44,514 nucleotides of DNA, from NCBI RefSeq assembly GCF_000282475.1, contig NZ_AKJF01000124.1, positions 1 to 44,514 of the forward strand, in the 5' to 3' direction. Every line of letters starts with the position of its first letter. The first letter of the stretch is position 1. This DNA comes from Pseudomonas sp. GM78 (GTDB lineage: Bacteria > Pseudomonadota > Gammaproteobacteria > Pseudomonadales > Pseudomonadaceae). Made by a program: the position numbers and the translations under genes. Below are positions 24,198-32,602 of this stretch, one piece after another. The notes beneath the pieces are model-generated. The model did not search any database and was not told where the DNA came from. It saw only the letters and a list, made by a program, of their open reading frames with translations.

Positions 24198-25253
24198 TCA
24201 GCGGTTGATCAAGGCGATGATGGCCTCGGTGATCTGCCGGGTGGTGGCGTTACCGCCCAGATCCGGGGTATGCAGGCCGCTTTCAGTTACGGCTTCGATG
24301 GCCGACATCAGTTGCTTGGCCGCGGCGGGCTCGCCGAGGTGTTCAAGCATCATCGCCGCCGTCCAGAATGTCGCGATCGGGTTGGCGACACCTTTGCCGG
24401 TAATGTCGAAGGCAGAGCCGTGGATCGGTTCGAACATCGACGGGAATTTGCGCGACGGGTTGAGGTTGGCAGTCGGCGCGATGCCCAAACTGCCGGACAG
24501 CGCAGCGGCCAGGTCGGAAAGGATATCGGCGTGCAGGTTGGTGGCGACGATCACGTCCAGTGTCGACGGCTTGAGCACCATGCGCGTGGTCACTGCATCC
24601 ACCAATTCCTTGTCGATCTTCACGTCTGGGAAGTCCTTGGCGACCTCATAGAAGATTTCGTCCCACAGCACCATGCCGTGCCGCTGGGCGTTGGACTTGG
24701 TGACCATGGTCAGGTGCTTGCGCGGACGGCTTTGCGCCAGCTCGAAAGCGAAGCGATGGATGCGCTCCACCCCGGCACGGGTGAATACCGAGACCTCGGT
24801 GGCGACCTCCTCCGGCAAACCCCGGTGCACGCGGCCGCCGTTGCCGGAGTATTCGCCCTCGGAGTTTTCACGCACCACCACCCAGTCGATTTGGTCGCCG
24901 TTATGCAGCGGGCTTTTCACCCCGGGCAGCACGCGCGCCGGACGCACGTTGGCGTATTGATCGAAGCCCTGGCAGATCGGCAGGCGCAGGCCCCACAGGG
25001 AAATATGATCCGGTACGTTGAGCGCACCGACGGCGCCAAAGAAAATCGCGTCGAAGGTTTTCAGTTCTTCCAGCCCGCCCTCGGGGATGTAGTAACCGTT
25101 TTTCAGGTAATTGTCCGAGTTCCAGTCGAAGTGTTTGAAATCCAGCTCAAAGCCGGACTTTTTCGACAGGGCTTGCAGCACCTCGACACCCGCGGCGATC
25201 ACTTCAACACCAATGCCGTCACCTGGAACCGCAGCAATTTTGTATGCGCTCAT
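24198..25253 (-). CDS. ttuC: Tartrate/D-malate dehydrogenase (decarboxylating)
   Basis: A 351-residue enzyme of the isopropylmalate/isocitrate dehydrogenase family. It oxidises D-malate (and usually L- or meso-tartrate) with NAD+ and a divalent metal. Seen are [12 protein letters not shown] at the N-terminus, the substrate-binding arginines in [14 protein letters not shown], the [13 protein letters not shown] loop typical of TtuC/DmlA, the catalytic Lys in [11 protein letters not shown], the metal-binding aspartates in [13 protein letters not shown], and the NAD-type [16 protein letters not shown] chose the ATG at 25253 (GGAG upstream). It is divergent from a DmlR-like LysR gene and upstream of a DctA-type carrier, the same logic as E. 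coli dmlR-dmlA. TtuC and DmlA cannot be told apart by eye. Confidence 0.93.
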   Translation of the reverse strand: MSAYKIAAVPGDGIGVEVIAAGVEVLQALSKKSGFELDFKHFDWNSDNYLKNGYYIPEGGLEELKTFDAIFFGAVGALNVPDHISLWGLRLPICQGFDQYANVRPARVLPGVKSPLHNGDQIDWVVVRENSEGEYSGNGGRVHRGLPEEVATEVSVFTRAGVERIHRFAFELAQSRPRKHLTMVTKSNAQRHGMVLWDEIFYEVAKDFPDVKIDKELVDAVTTRMVLKPSTLDVIVATNLHADILSDLAAALSGSLGIAPTANLNPSRKFPSMFEPIHGSAFDITGKGVANPIATFWTAAMMLEHLGEPAAAKQLMSAIEAVTESGLHTPDLGGNATTRQITEAIIALINR

Positions 25254-25325
25254 CGTTAACTCCACTCTCTTCACGTTTTTGTTGTGCCTGTTGAACGGGG
25301 TGTTCAATCAGGGGGTGAGCGGAGT

Positions 25326-25371
25326 ATATGTAGTGAGTAAATGAGCGTGAGTTACCCAAAATAACTACATA
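25326..25371. promoter_or_regulatory. Nested inverted repeats, probable LysR operator
   Basis: TATGTAGT (25326-25333) and ACTACATA (25364-25371) are perfect inverted copies 30 bases apart. Within them, AGTTACCCAAAATAACT (25350-25366) has perfect five-base arms around seven bases and contains a T-N11-A pattern. The block lies between the divergent ttuC and LysR genes, ending 18 bases before the LysR ATG, as expected for autoregulation. Confidence 0.55.
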
Positions 25372-25389
25372 GATGAATTTGAGTTACGA

Positions 25390-26298
25390 ATGGACCAGAC
25401 CCTGGATTTGTCTTTTTTCTACCTGCTGGCCAACAAAGGCAGCCTGGCAGCCACGGCCCGAGAACTGGGTGTCACACCGCCAGCCGTGAGCAAACGCCTG
25501 ACCGCCCTGGAAGCACGGCTTGGCACACGCCTGGTCAATCGCACCACACGGTCGATGAGCCTGACGTCGGAAGGCGAGCTGTATTTCTCCCACGCCGCGC
25601 GGATCCTCACCCAGATCAACGAACTTGAGCAGTTGGTCAGCAGCAGCCGCGCCACCCCCAAGGGGCTGATCCGGGTCAATGCCTCCCTGGGCTTTGGCCG
25701 ACGCTACATCGGCCCTGCCCTGGCGGCGTTCTTCGCGCAATACCCGGAGGTGGAAATACAGCTGGAAATCAGCGACCACCCGCTGGATCTAGCGACCCAC
25801 GGCTTTGATTTGGGCATACGTTTCGGCACCCTGCCGGATGCCGCCTTCCATGCGCGCAAGATCGCCTCCAACCGCCGCCTGTTGTGCGCTTCGCCGCTCT
25901 ACCTGGACAAACACGGCACGCCAACAAAACTTGCCGAGTTGCAGGATCACAACTGCATTTTCATCCGCCAGAACGAGTCACCCTATGGCGTCTGGAGCTT
26001 CAACAACGGCGGGCGCAAGGACAACATCAAGGTGCATGGCGCCTTGGGTTGCAACGATGGCGAGGTGGCGCTGAACTGGGCGCTGGATGGCTTTGGCATC
26101 TTGCTGCGGGCCGAATGGGACATCGCACGTTATGTGCGCAGTGGCCGCTTGCGCCTGGTGCTGGAAGACCAGACACCCACCCGCGCCGACGTGTATGCGG
26201 TCTATCCGCAACAGCTGCATTTATCCGCGAGAGTGCGCTGCCTGATCGACTTTCTGATCGAACGTTTCAAGCACATCGATAACATCGAGGAAAACTAG
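25390..26298 (+). CDS. LysR-type regulator, DmlR-like
   Basis: A 302-residue regulator. The N-terminal winged helix (residues 1-60; FYLLANKGSLAATARELGVTPPAVSKRLTALE) is followed by a linker helix and a periplasmic-binding-like effector domain (about 92-295) with the family signature DLGIRFG. The C-terminal sequence resembles the CrgA/DmlR subgroup. It is divergent from ttuC with an inverted-repeat operator between, so activation of the dehydrogenase and carrier by D-malate or tartrate is the inference. The ribosome site before ATG 25390 is weak (GAG at -11). It converges on the next LysR gene with 14 bases between stops. Confidence 0.92.
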   Translation: MDQTLDLSFFYLLANKGSLAATARELGVTPPAVSKRLTALEARLGTRLVNRTTRSMSLTSEGELYFSHAARILTQINELEQLVSSSRATPKGLIRVNASLGFGRRYIGPALAAFFAQYPEVEIQLEISDHPLDLATHGFDLGIRFGTLPDAAFHARKIASNRRLLCASPLYLDKHGTPTKLAELQDHNCIFIRQNESPYGVWSFNNGGRKDNIKVHGALGCNDGEVALNWALDGFGILLRAEWDIARYVRSGRLRLVLEDQTPTRADVYAVYPQQLHLSARVRCLIDFLIERFKHIDNIEEN

Positions 26299-26312
26299 CG
26301 CCTGAACCGGCA

Positions 26313-27221
26313 CTACGCCCCTTCCCCTCTATTCACCTGATTTATTGCTTCACACCGCTCCTCCAGCAACCGCACGAACATGGTCAGGCTCTGCGACACC
26401 GTGCCCCTGCGCCACACCAGCCAGGTGCGCAAATAACGGAAGGATTCGGACAATGGCCAGACGCTGACCGTGCTGCAGCCGGGCATGCTCTGAAGCATGC
26501 TGCGCGGCATCAGGGCCAGGCCGGCGCCGGCGCTGACGCAGGCGAGCATGCCGTGATAGGACTCCATTTCGAAGATCTTGCCCGGCACTGCCGCGTCCTT
26601 GGTGAACCAGCTTTCGAAGTGGTGGCGGTACGAGCAGTTGGAGCGGAAGGCATAGATGTTTTCGCCGTTCACGTCCTGCGCGCGATGGATCGGGCTGTGG
26701 TTGAGCGGTGCAATCAGCACCATTTCTTCTTCGAACGCCGGCACGCCTTCCAGCGCCGGGTGCAGTACCGGGCCATCGACAAACGCGGCGGTCAGGCGGC
26801 CTGCCAGCACCCCATCGATCATGGTCCCGGACGGTCCGGTGGACAGGTCCAGTTCGACCTTGGCGTACTGCTGGTTATAGGCCGCCAACAGCTCGGGAAT
26901 CCGCACCGCCGCGGTGCTCTCCAGCGATCCCAGGGGAAATGTACCCTGGGGTTCTTCACCGGCCACCGTGGCGCGGGCTTCCTGGACCAGGTCGAGAATC
27001 CGCCGGGCGTAGTCGAGGAAACTCCAGCCGGCCGGCGACAGGCGCAGGCGGCTTTTTTCGCGGATGAACAGGTCGACGCCCAGATCCTGTTCCAGTTGCT
27101 TGATCCGCGTGGTCAGGTTCGAAGGCACCCGATGGATGTGCTGCGCGGCCACGCTGATGCTGCCGTGCTCGGCGACAGCCTTGAAAATCTCGAGCTGAAC
27201 CAGATCCACATCATTCTCCAA
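26313..27221 (-). CDS. LysR-type regulator, PtrR/YneJ-like
   Basis: A 302-residue LysR protein: helix-turn-helix at about 18-45 ([29 protein letters not shown]) and an effector domain from about 90. The family segment [32 protein letters not shown] occurs at the start of the effector domain, as in the PtxR/PtrR subgroup. It is divergent from a Sad-type dehydrogenase gene, the same pairing as E. coli ptrR (yneJ)-sad (yneI), where the regulator controls putrescine/GABA breakdown. A similar role is inferred here. The intergenic gap is 87 bases and must hold its operator; I could not pick out a convincing site by eye. Confidence 0.9.
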   Translation of the reverse strand: MENDVDLVQLEIFKAVAEHGSISVAAQHIHRVPSNLTTRIKQLEQDLGVDLFIREKSRLRLSPAGWSFLDYARRILDLVQEARATVAGEEPQGTFPLGSLESTAAVRIPELLAAYNQQYAKVELDLSTGPSGTMIDGVLAGRLTAAFVDGPVLHPALEGVPAFEEEMVLIAPLNHSPIHRAQDVNGENIYAFRSNCSYRHHFESWFTKDAAVPGKIFEMESYHGMLACVSAGAGLALMPRSMLQSMPGCSTVSVWPLSESFRYLRTWLVWRRGTVSQSLTMFVRLLEERCEAINQVNRGEGA

Positions 27222-27308
27222 ACGTGAACGGGACGCTCATTATTATTCAGTTTCAAGAAAACATACAGCACCGTAACCTGAGCGCATTCCTACCCGCAGG
27301 ACGGTGCC

Positions 27309-28700
27309 ATGACAAACATATCCATCCTTACCCACGCCATTTCGATCAACCCGGCGACTGGTGAACAGATCGGCCACTACGCTTACGAATCCGCAGCGGC
27401 ACTGGACGCCGCCCTGTCGCGTTCCGCCAGCGGGTACCGTGCCTGGCGCCGCATACCGCTTGCACAACGCGCACAGCGCTTGATTGCCCTTGGCCAGGCC
27501 TTGCGCGACAACGCACAAGCCTTGGCCACCATGATCACCCTGGAAATGGGCAAGCCGATCGCCCAGGCTCGCGGTGAAATTGAAAAATGTGCGCAACTCT
27601 GCACCTGGTATGCCGAACACGGCCCCGCCATGTTGAACGCTGAACCCACCCTGGTCGAAGGCGGCAAGGCGCGCATCGAATATCGCCCGCTGGGCCCGAT
27701 TCTCGCGGTCATGCCGTGGAACTTCCCGATCTGGCAAGTGCTGCGCGGTGCGGTGCCGACGCTGCTGGCCGGCAATACCTACGTACTCAAGCACGCGCCC
27801 AATGTCATGGGCAGCGCCTACCTGCTGCTGGAGGCCTTCAAGCAAGCGGGCTTTGCCGAAGGCGTGTTCGAGGTCATCAACGTCACGCCGGACGGTGTTT
27901 CCACGGCGATTGCCGACCCACGCATCGCCGCCGTCACCCTGACCGGCAGTGTGCGCGCCGGCATGGCCATCGGTGCCCAGGCTGGCGCGGCACTGAAGAA
28001 GTGCGTGCTGGAACTGGGCGGTTCCGATCCGTTCATCGTGCTCAACGATGCCAACCTCGACGACGCCGTCAAAGCGGCGGTGATCGGTCGTTACCAGAAC
28101 ACCGGGCAGGTCTGTGCGGCAGCCAAGCGGCTGATCGTCGAGCAAGGCATAGTCGAAGAATTCACCCGGCGGTTTGTCGACGCCACGCGCAAACTGGTGC
28201 TTGGCGATCCACTGTCCGCCGAGACGTACATCGGCCCGATGGCCCGCTTTGATCTGCGCGATGAACTGGATCAACAGGTGCGCGACACCCTGGAGGAAGG
28301 CGCGACCTTGTTGCTGGGCGGCAAGAAAGCCGAAGGCTCGGGCAACTTCTATGAGCCTACGGTACTGGCCGGCGTCACTGACCAGATGACTTCATTCAAG
28401 CAGGAGCTGTTTGGCCCGGTCGCTTCGATCATTACCGCCCGCGACGCAGCGCATGCGCTGGAACTGGCGAACGACAGTGAGTTCGGCCTGGCGGCCACCG
28501 TCTACACCGGCAATGTCGAGCAGGCCCAACAGATGGCCGGTGAACTGGAAACCGGCGGGGTGTTCATCAATGGCTACTGCGCCAGCGACCCGCGCGTGAC
28601 CTTCGGTGGCGTGAAGAAAAGCGGATTCGGTCGCGAGCTGTCGCACTTCGGCGTACGTGAATTCTGCAATGCACAGACGGTGTGGCTGGATCGTCACTGA
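27309..28700 (+). CDS. sad: Succinate-semialdehyde dehydrogenase, Sad-type
   Basis: A 463-residue NAD(P)+-dependent aldehyde dehydrogenase. It has the Rossmann segment PWNFPIWQVLRGAVPTLLAGN, catalytic Glu235 in LELGGSDPFIV, catalytic Cys269 in NTGQVCAAAKR, and the C-terminal KKSGFGRELSHFGVREF. The ELGGSDPFIV and QVCAAAKR sequences and the length of about 463 fit the Sad (YneI) branch rather than GabD. It would oxidise succinate semialdehyde from GABA or putrescine to succinate in the cytoplasm. AGGA lies ten bases upstream of the ATG. It is divergent from the PtrR-like gene and is followed 30 bases later by a strong bidirectional terminator. Other small aldehydes cannot be excluded as substrates. 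Confidence 0.92.
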   Translation: MTNISILTHAISINPATGEQIGHYAYESAAALDAALSRSASGYRAWRRIPLAQRAQRLIALGQALRDNAQALATMITLEMGKPIAQARGEIEKCAQLCTWYAEHGPAMLNAEPTLVEGGKARIEYRPLGPILAVMPWNFPIWQVLRGAVPTLLAGNTYVLKHAPNVMGSAYLLLEAFKQAGFAEGVFEVINVTPDGVSTAIADPRIAAVTLTGSVRAGMAIGAQAGAALKKCVLELGGSDPFIVLNDANLDDAVKAAVIGRYQNTGQVCAAAKRLIVEQGIVEEFTRRFVDATRKLVLGDPLSAETYIGPMARFDLRDELDQQVRDTLEEGATLLLGGKKAEGSGNFYEPTVLAGVTDQMTSFKQELFGPVASIITARDAAHALELANDSEFGLAATVYTGNVEQAQQMAGELETGGVFINGYCASDPRVTFGGVKKSGFGRELSHFGVREFCNAQTVWLDRH

Positions 28701-28730
28701 TCGAATCCAACAACCTGGCACACACAAAAA

Positions 28731-28757
28731 CGCCGCTCAATGAGCGGCGTTTTTTTG
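28731..28757. terminator. Bidirectional intrinsic terminator
   Basis: CGCCGCTCA and its complement TGAGCGGCG form a GC-rich stem with A-run before and T-run after. It serves both the sad gene (plus) and the polyamine genes that end at 28777 (minus). Confidence 0.92.
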
Positions 28758-28776
28758 CATCAAAGGTGTGCAAGCC

Positions 28777-30021
28777 TCAGGCCTTGCAGTCCCAGGCACG
28801 GTCGCCGTGCTCGTCCTTGACGCGGGTAGGCAGGCCCATCACGTCCAGCGCCTTGAGGAACGGCTCGGCTGGCAGCTCCTCGACGTTGACCATGCGCTGC
28901 ACGTCCCACTCGCCGCGGGCTACCAGCAGGGCTGCAGCCACCGGTGGAACACCGGCGGTATAGGAAATGCCCTGGCTGTCGGTTTCGGCAAAGGCTTCCT
29001 CGTGGTCCGCTACGTTGTAGATGAACACTTCGCGCGGCTGGCCGTCCTTGGTGCCCTTGACCAGGTCACCGATGCAGGTCTTGCCGGTGTAGCCAGGGGC
29101 CAGCGAGCTCGGATCAGGCAGCACGGCCTTGACCACCTTGAGCGGCACGACTTCCAGGCCTTCGGCGGTCTTGACCGGTTGCTCGGAGAGCAGGCCGAGG
29201 TTCTTGAGTACGGTGAACACATTGATGTAGTGCTCGCCGAAGCTCATCCAGAAACGCACGTTGGGCACGCCGAGGTTCTTCGACAACGAGTGCACTTCAT
29301 CGTGACCGGTCAGGTACAGGTTCTGCGAACCCACTACCGGCAGGTCGTCGGTGCGCTTGACTTCGAACATGGTGTTGCTGGTCCACTGGCTGTCCTGCCA
29401 GCTCCACACCTGCCCGGTGAACTCGCGGAAATTGATTTCCGGATCGAAATTGGTGGCGAAATATTTGCCATGGGAACCGGCATTGACGTCGAGAATGTCG
29501 ATCGAATCAATGCGGTCGAAATACTGTTGCTGGGCCAGTGCCGCATAGGCATTGACCACACCCGGGTCGAAGCCCACGCCGAGGATGGCGGTGACGTTCT
29601 TCTGCTGGCATTCCTCGAGGTGCTTCCACTCGTAGTTGCCATACCAGGGCGGCGTCTCGCAGACCTTGCCCGGCTCTTCGTGAATGGCGGTGTCCAGGTA
29701 GGCCGCGCCAGTATCGATGCAGGCACGCAGCACCGACATGTTGAGGAAAGCGGAACCGACGTTGATGACGATCTGCGATTCGGTTTCGCGAATCAGCGTC
29801 TTGGTCGCCTCGACGTCCAGGGCATTGAGGGTGAATGCCTTGATTTCAGCGGGCTGTTTGAGGCTGCCCTTGGCCTTGACGCTGTCGATGATGGCCTGGC
29901 ATTTGGAGATGTTGCGCGACGCGATAGCAATACGACCAAGTTCGTCGTTGTGCTGCGCGCACTTGTGGGCCACCACCTTGGCGACACCTCCTGCACCAAT
30001 GATAAGTACGTTCTTCTTCAA
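28777..30021 (-). CDS. Carboxy(nor)spermidine dehydrogenase, saccharopine-DH family
   Basis: A 414-residue NADPH-dependent enzyme that condenses aspartate semialdehyde with a diamine (putrescine or diaminopropane) to carboxyspermidine or carboxynorspermidine. It begins MKKNVLIIGAGGVAKVVAHKCAQ (Rossmann GxGGVA) and carries GVGFDPGVVNAYAALA, TNFDPEINFREF and CIGDLVKGTKDGQ, family segments of CANSDH. The start is a choice between TTG at 30021 and GTG at 30033. The GTG overlaps the GGAG ribosome site, so TTG, giving the usual MKKN start, is more likely. It follows the decarboxylase gene by 27 bases on the same strand, so the two catalyse consecutive steps of the alternative (aspartate-semialdehyde) spermidine pathway. 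Confidence 0.93.
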   Translation of the reverse strand: MKKNVLIIGAGGVAKVVAHKCAQHNDELGRIAIASRNISKCQAIIDSVKAKGSLKQPAEIKAFTLNALDVEATKTLIRETESQIVINVGSAFLNMSVLRACIDTGAAYLDTAIHEEPGKVCETPPWYGNYEWKHLEECQQKNVTAILGVGFDPGVVNAYAALAQQQYFDRIDSIDILDVNAGSHGKYFATNFDPEINFREFTGQVWSWQDSQWTSNTMFEVKRTDDLPVVGSQNLYLTGHDEVHSLSKNLGVPNVRFWMSFGEHYINVFTVLKNLGLLSEQPVKTAEGLEVVPLKVVKAVLPDPSSLAPGYTGKTCIGDLVKGTKDGQPREVFIYNVADHEEAFAETDSQGISYTAGVPPVAAALLVARGEWDVQRMVNVEELPAEPFLKALDVMGLPTRVKDEHGDRAWDCKA

Positions 30022-30048
30022 TTTTTCTCTCACTCCTTCTCAGCCAGC

Positions 30049-31146
30049 TTACGAGAGGCTGGACATATAGTCGTTGTAACCGAACTCACGAACCACCTCG
30101 ACACTACCGTCGAGTTGTTTCACTACGATGGACGGCATTTTCAGGCCGTTGAACCAGTTCTTCTTGACCATGGTGTAGCCCGCGGCGTCGACGAACGACA
30201 GGCGGTCGCCGATGGCCAGCGGGCGATCGAACTGGTATTCACCGAAAATGTCGCCGGCCAGGCAGGATTTACCGCACACCATGTAGGTGTGCTCACCCTC
30301 GCTCGGGGCCAGCTTGGCATTCAGGCGGTAGATCAGCAGGTCGAGCATGTGGGCTTCGATGGAGCTGTCCACGACCGCCAGGTGCTTGCCGTTGTAGAGA
30401 GTGTCAAGCACGGTGACTTCCAGCGACGCACTCTGGGTGATGGCCGCCTCGCCCGGCTCCAGGTAAACCTGTACGCCGTATTTCTGCGAGAACGCCTTGA
30501 GGCGCGCGCAGAACTCATCCAGCGCGTAGCCTTCGCCGGTGAAGTGAATACCGCCACCCAGGCTGACCCACTCGACCTTGTGCAGCAGGTGACCGAAACG
30601 CTCTTCGATGGTGCACAGCATTGCGTCGAACAGGCCGAAGTCGCCGTTCTCGCAGTTGTTGTGGAACATGAAGCCGGAAATCTGCTCGATGACCTGCTCG
30701 ATCTTTTCCGGGTCCCACTCGCCCAGGCGGCTGAACGGTCGTGCCGGGTCGGCTAGCAGGTAATCGGAGCTGCTCACCTGCGGGTTGACGCGCAGGCCAC
30801 GAACCTTGCCTTCAGACGCTTCAGTGTAGCGCTGCAACTGGCCGATGGAGTTGAAGATGATCTTGTCGCAGTTGTCGAGCATCTCCTCGATTTCGTCATC
30901 GGCCCAGGCGACGCTGTAGGCGTGAGTCTCGCCCGCGAACTTCTGCCGACCGAGCTTGAGCTCGTACAGCGACGACGACGTGGTGCCGTCCATGTACTGC
31001 TGCATCAGGTCGAACACCGACCAGGTGGCGAAGCACTTGAGTGCCAACAGGGCCTTGGCCCCGGACTGCTCGCGCACATAGGCAATCTTTTCCATGTTGC
31101 CCAGCAGCTTTTGCTTGTCGATGAGGTAGTACGGCGTTTTGATCAT
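30049..31146 (-). CDS. nspC: Carboxynorspermidine decarboxylase
   Basis: A 365-residue PLP enzyme of the alanine-racemase-fold decarboxylases that turns carboxy(nor)spermidine into (nor)spermidine. The PLP Lys is near residue 37 in AKALLALKCFATWSVF. The glycine-rich phosphate loop is SLGGGIHFTGEGY, and a cysteine-bearing active-site motif is CGKSCLAGD, followed by the C-terminal substrate segment DAAGYTMVKKNWFNG. I chose ATG 31146 with GGAGG upstream; the frame opens to 31272 but without support. It is the first gene of the two-gene polyamine operon. Which polyamine (spermidine or norspermidine) is made cannot be told from sequence; in Pseudomonas the spermidine route is more likely. Confidence 0.93.
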   Translation of the reverse strand: MIKTPYYLIDKQKLLGNMEKIAYVREQSGAKALLALKCFATWSVFDLMQQYMDGTTSSSLYELKLGRQKFAGETHAYSVAWADDEIEEMLDNCDKIIFNSIGQLQRYTEASEGKVRGLRVNPQVSSSDYLLADPARPFSRLGEWDPEKIEQVIEQISGFMFHNNCENGDFGLFDAMLCTIEERFGHLLHKVEWVSLGGGIHFTGEGYALDEFCARLKAFSQKYGVQVYLEPGEAAITQSASLEVTVLDTLYNGKHLAVVDSSIEAHMLDLLIYRLNAKLAPSEGEHTYMVCGKSCLAGDIFGEYQFDRPLAIGDRLSFVDAAGYTMVKKNWFNGLKMPSIVVKQLDGSVEVVREFGYNDYMSSLS

Positions 31147-31670
31147 TTCGAGGCCTCCGGCAAGGCCAGCCAAAAAAAGGATGCGCATTGTGCCCGCACT
31201 GGCCACATATCGAAAGAGCAGAAGTGCAGTTCGTCGGCCAGGGATCTGCGCGGCGACCCCGCAAGATCGCACTCATAGGCGACAAAAAGATGACGCCGCG
31301 GCCAATTGCCATCTATTTTCGATCTCGCCGACGACCGGTCTAACACGGCACAAAAAACGACTATTGTTTTTAGTGACAGGTCACTGGTGACCGAATGTCA
31401 CCGCTACGATATCAGACTCACCAATCGCCCGTTCAGACTGGGGACAAAGTAAGGCGTAACGCTTGGCAAGGTGTTTTAACCCGACCACAGGCCTCGCCCA
31501 TAACCTTTCGTCGCAAATGAAATCGACCCTGGTAAACCCGGCCTTCTCTGGCTTGGGGATTGCACCGGCCCGCGTTAGCCATAGCGAACGACATAAAACT
31601 GACGCGATGGCCATCCAATCAACGCTAAAGGACTCCAGCAATACGCTTGGTCAGTCACCGGAGATGTAAC
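31147..31670. other. 524-base gap upstream of nspC
   Basis: This stretch holds the nspC promoter and the palindrome cluster at 31373-31402. Only short overlapping open frames occur (the longest, on the minus strand at 31381-31641, 86 residues, has no good start site and no motif I know). I see no gene I can support. Confidence 0.5.
31373..31402. promoter_or_regulatory. Cluster of GTGAC/GTCAC half-sites (operator-like)
   Basis: GGTCACTGGTGACC has perfect six-base arms around two bases. It is flanked on the left by GTGAC and on the right by GTCAC, so four half-sites lie within 30 bases. It is 227 bases upstream of nspC and 269 before the small GTG-start ORF. A dimeric regulator could bind it cooperatively. 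The regulator is unknown. Confidence 0.45.
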
Positions 31671-31877
31671 GTGTCAACTCTCAACGAAATCGCAGCGAAC
31701 CACGCGAGAATGGCTAAGGCAAAGGAACAGGAGTCGACCGGACTGAGTGAGCGACAACCGCACATTGTAGGAAGCATTGAAATTCCCTCCCACGTCGAGC
31801 AACCGCATATCCCTCTGCACCTCATCACCGCAGCCCAGGACAACAACCTCGCCCAGGTATCGGCCTTCGTAGCCTGA
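31671..31877 (+). CDS. Possible small protein, unknown function
   Basis: A 68-residue ORF with a GTG start and a well-placed GGAG seven bases upstream. The sequence (STLNEIAANHARMAKAKEQ...) is hydrophilic and Gln/Glu-rich in the middle, with no signal peptide, membrane segment or motif I recognise. It stands alone in a gene-poor stretch and is followed by a REPIN-like element. The ribosome site is the main support for reality. Confidence 0.4.
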   Translation: MSTLNEIAANHARMAKAKEQESTGLSERQPHIVGSIEIPSHVEQPHIPLHLITAAQDNNLAQVSAFVA

Positions 31878-31914
31878 CGGCGCTCGACGCCAGAGATTAC
31901 CCTGCGCCAGACAT

Positions 31915-32001
31915 TGCAGGAGCCCGGCTCGCCGGCGAAGAGACCCGAACGCGCGATGCAGTATTCGAGGACGCCTTCGCCGGCAAGCCTGGCACCTACA
32001 G
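31915..32001. repeat. Second-family REPIN-like inverted doublet
   Basis: The left arm GGAGCCCGGCTCGCCGGCGA and the right arm CTTCGCCGGCAAGCCTGGCA are inverted relatives with several differences. Both resemble the Pseudomonas REP type built around TTGCCGGCGAAG, different from the three REPINs at 7925, 33021 and 37865. A related solo copy lies at 76-98. Confidence 0.65.
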
Positions 32002-32602
32002 TTGATCGGGTACATCCACGAGCGACAGTTTGGCTGTCAGACCGCCATCGCTGGCAAGCCAGCTCCCAAGTGTAGACGCACATACCCGCCTGCAACCCCC
32101 ACTTTCTAATTCCAAAACAGCTTTGTCGGACAATATGTAGTGTCTAAAAATATTCACTACAAAACCGTTGACGCCTTCGATTTGCCCTTGCATGATGCAG
32201 ACGTCTCCCCGATCGGGAGTAGCAACACGCTTGAGCAAGCTCGTCTGACCGCCGAGCTGTTTTTTCCGGATACACGCTGCCCACAAGGCAGATTGAAGAA
32301 GCTGACCTGGCCTGAACGTCCAGTACAAGGACGAGAAGCGCTGGCGATCCATCCTCATGATGCTTGTGGCCGACCCTCAAAACGTCGGCAGGGGCCGAAG
32401 GTTATCGCCGCTTCTCTTCGTTGTGACGCTATTGCGTAGCAGTTATTCAACACGACTACATGCAACAGACGCGGTACCCCGCCGATTTCGGCGGACGACT
32501 GCTGACGTCCTGGTTTCGGTGCCAGGGATCAACTAACCGATGGGCTACTTGTATTAGCGAATCAACTTTGAAAGATCACCAAATGGTCAAGGGGGCTTTA
32601 TC
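32002..32602. other. Gene-poor 600-base stretch
   Basis: Two overlapping open frames exist: plus strand 32140-32439 (GTG start, 99 residues, no ribosome site) and minus strand 31996-32358 (120 residues). Neither has a motif or good start that I can defend. An inverted repeat GTAGTG / CACTAC (32137-32160) flanks an A-rich loop. This may be decayed DNA or hold an RNA; nothing proves either. Confidence 0.45.

Noticed and set aside
28768-30756. A 662-codon open frame on the plus strand opposite the polyamine genes
   Set aside because: It spans the 3' ends of two well-recognised enzymes on the other strand; no motif is present.
31381-31641. Minus-strand 86-residue ORF
   Set aside because: No start site or motif supports it; it ends beside the GTGAC palindrome cluster.
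32140-32439. Plus-strand 99-residue ORF with GTG start
   Set aside because: It lacks a ribosome site and motifs, and begins inside an inverted repeat.
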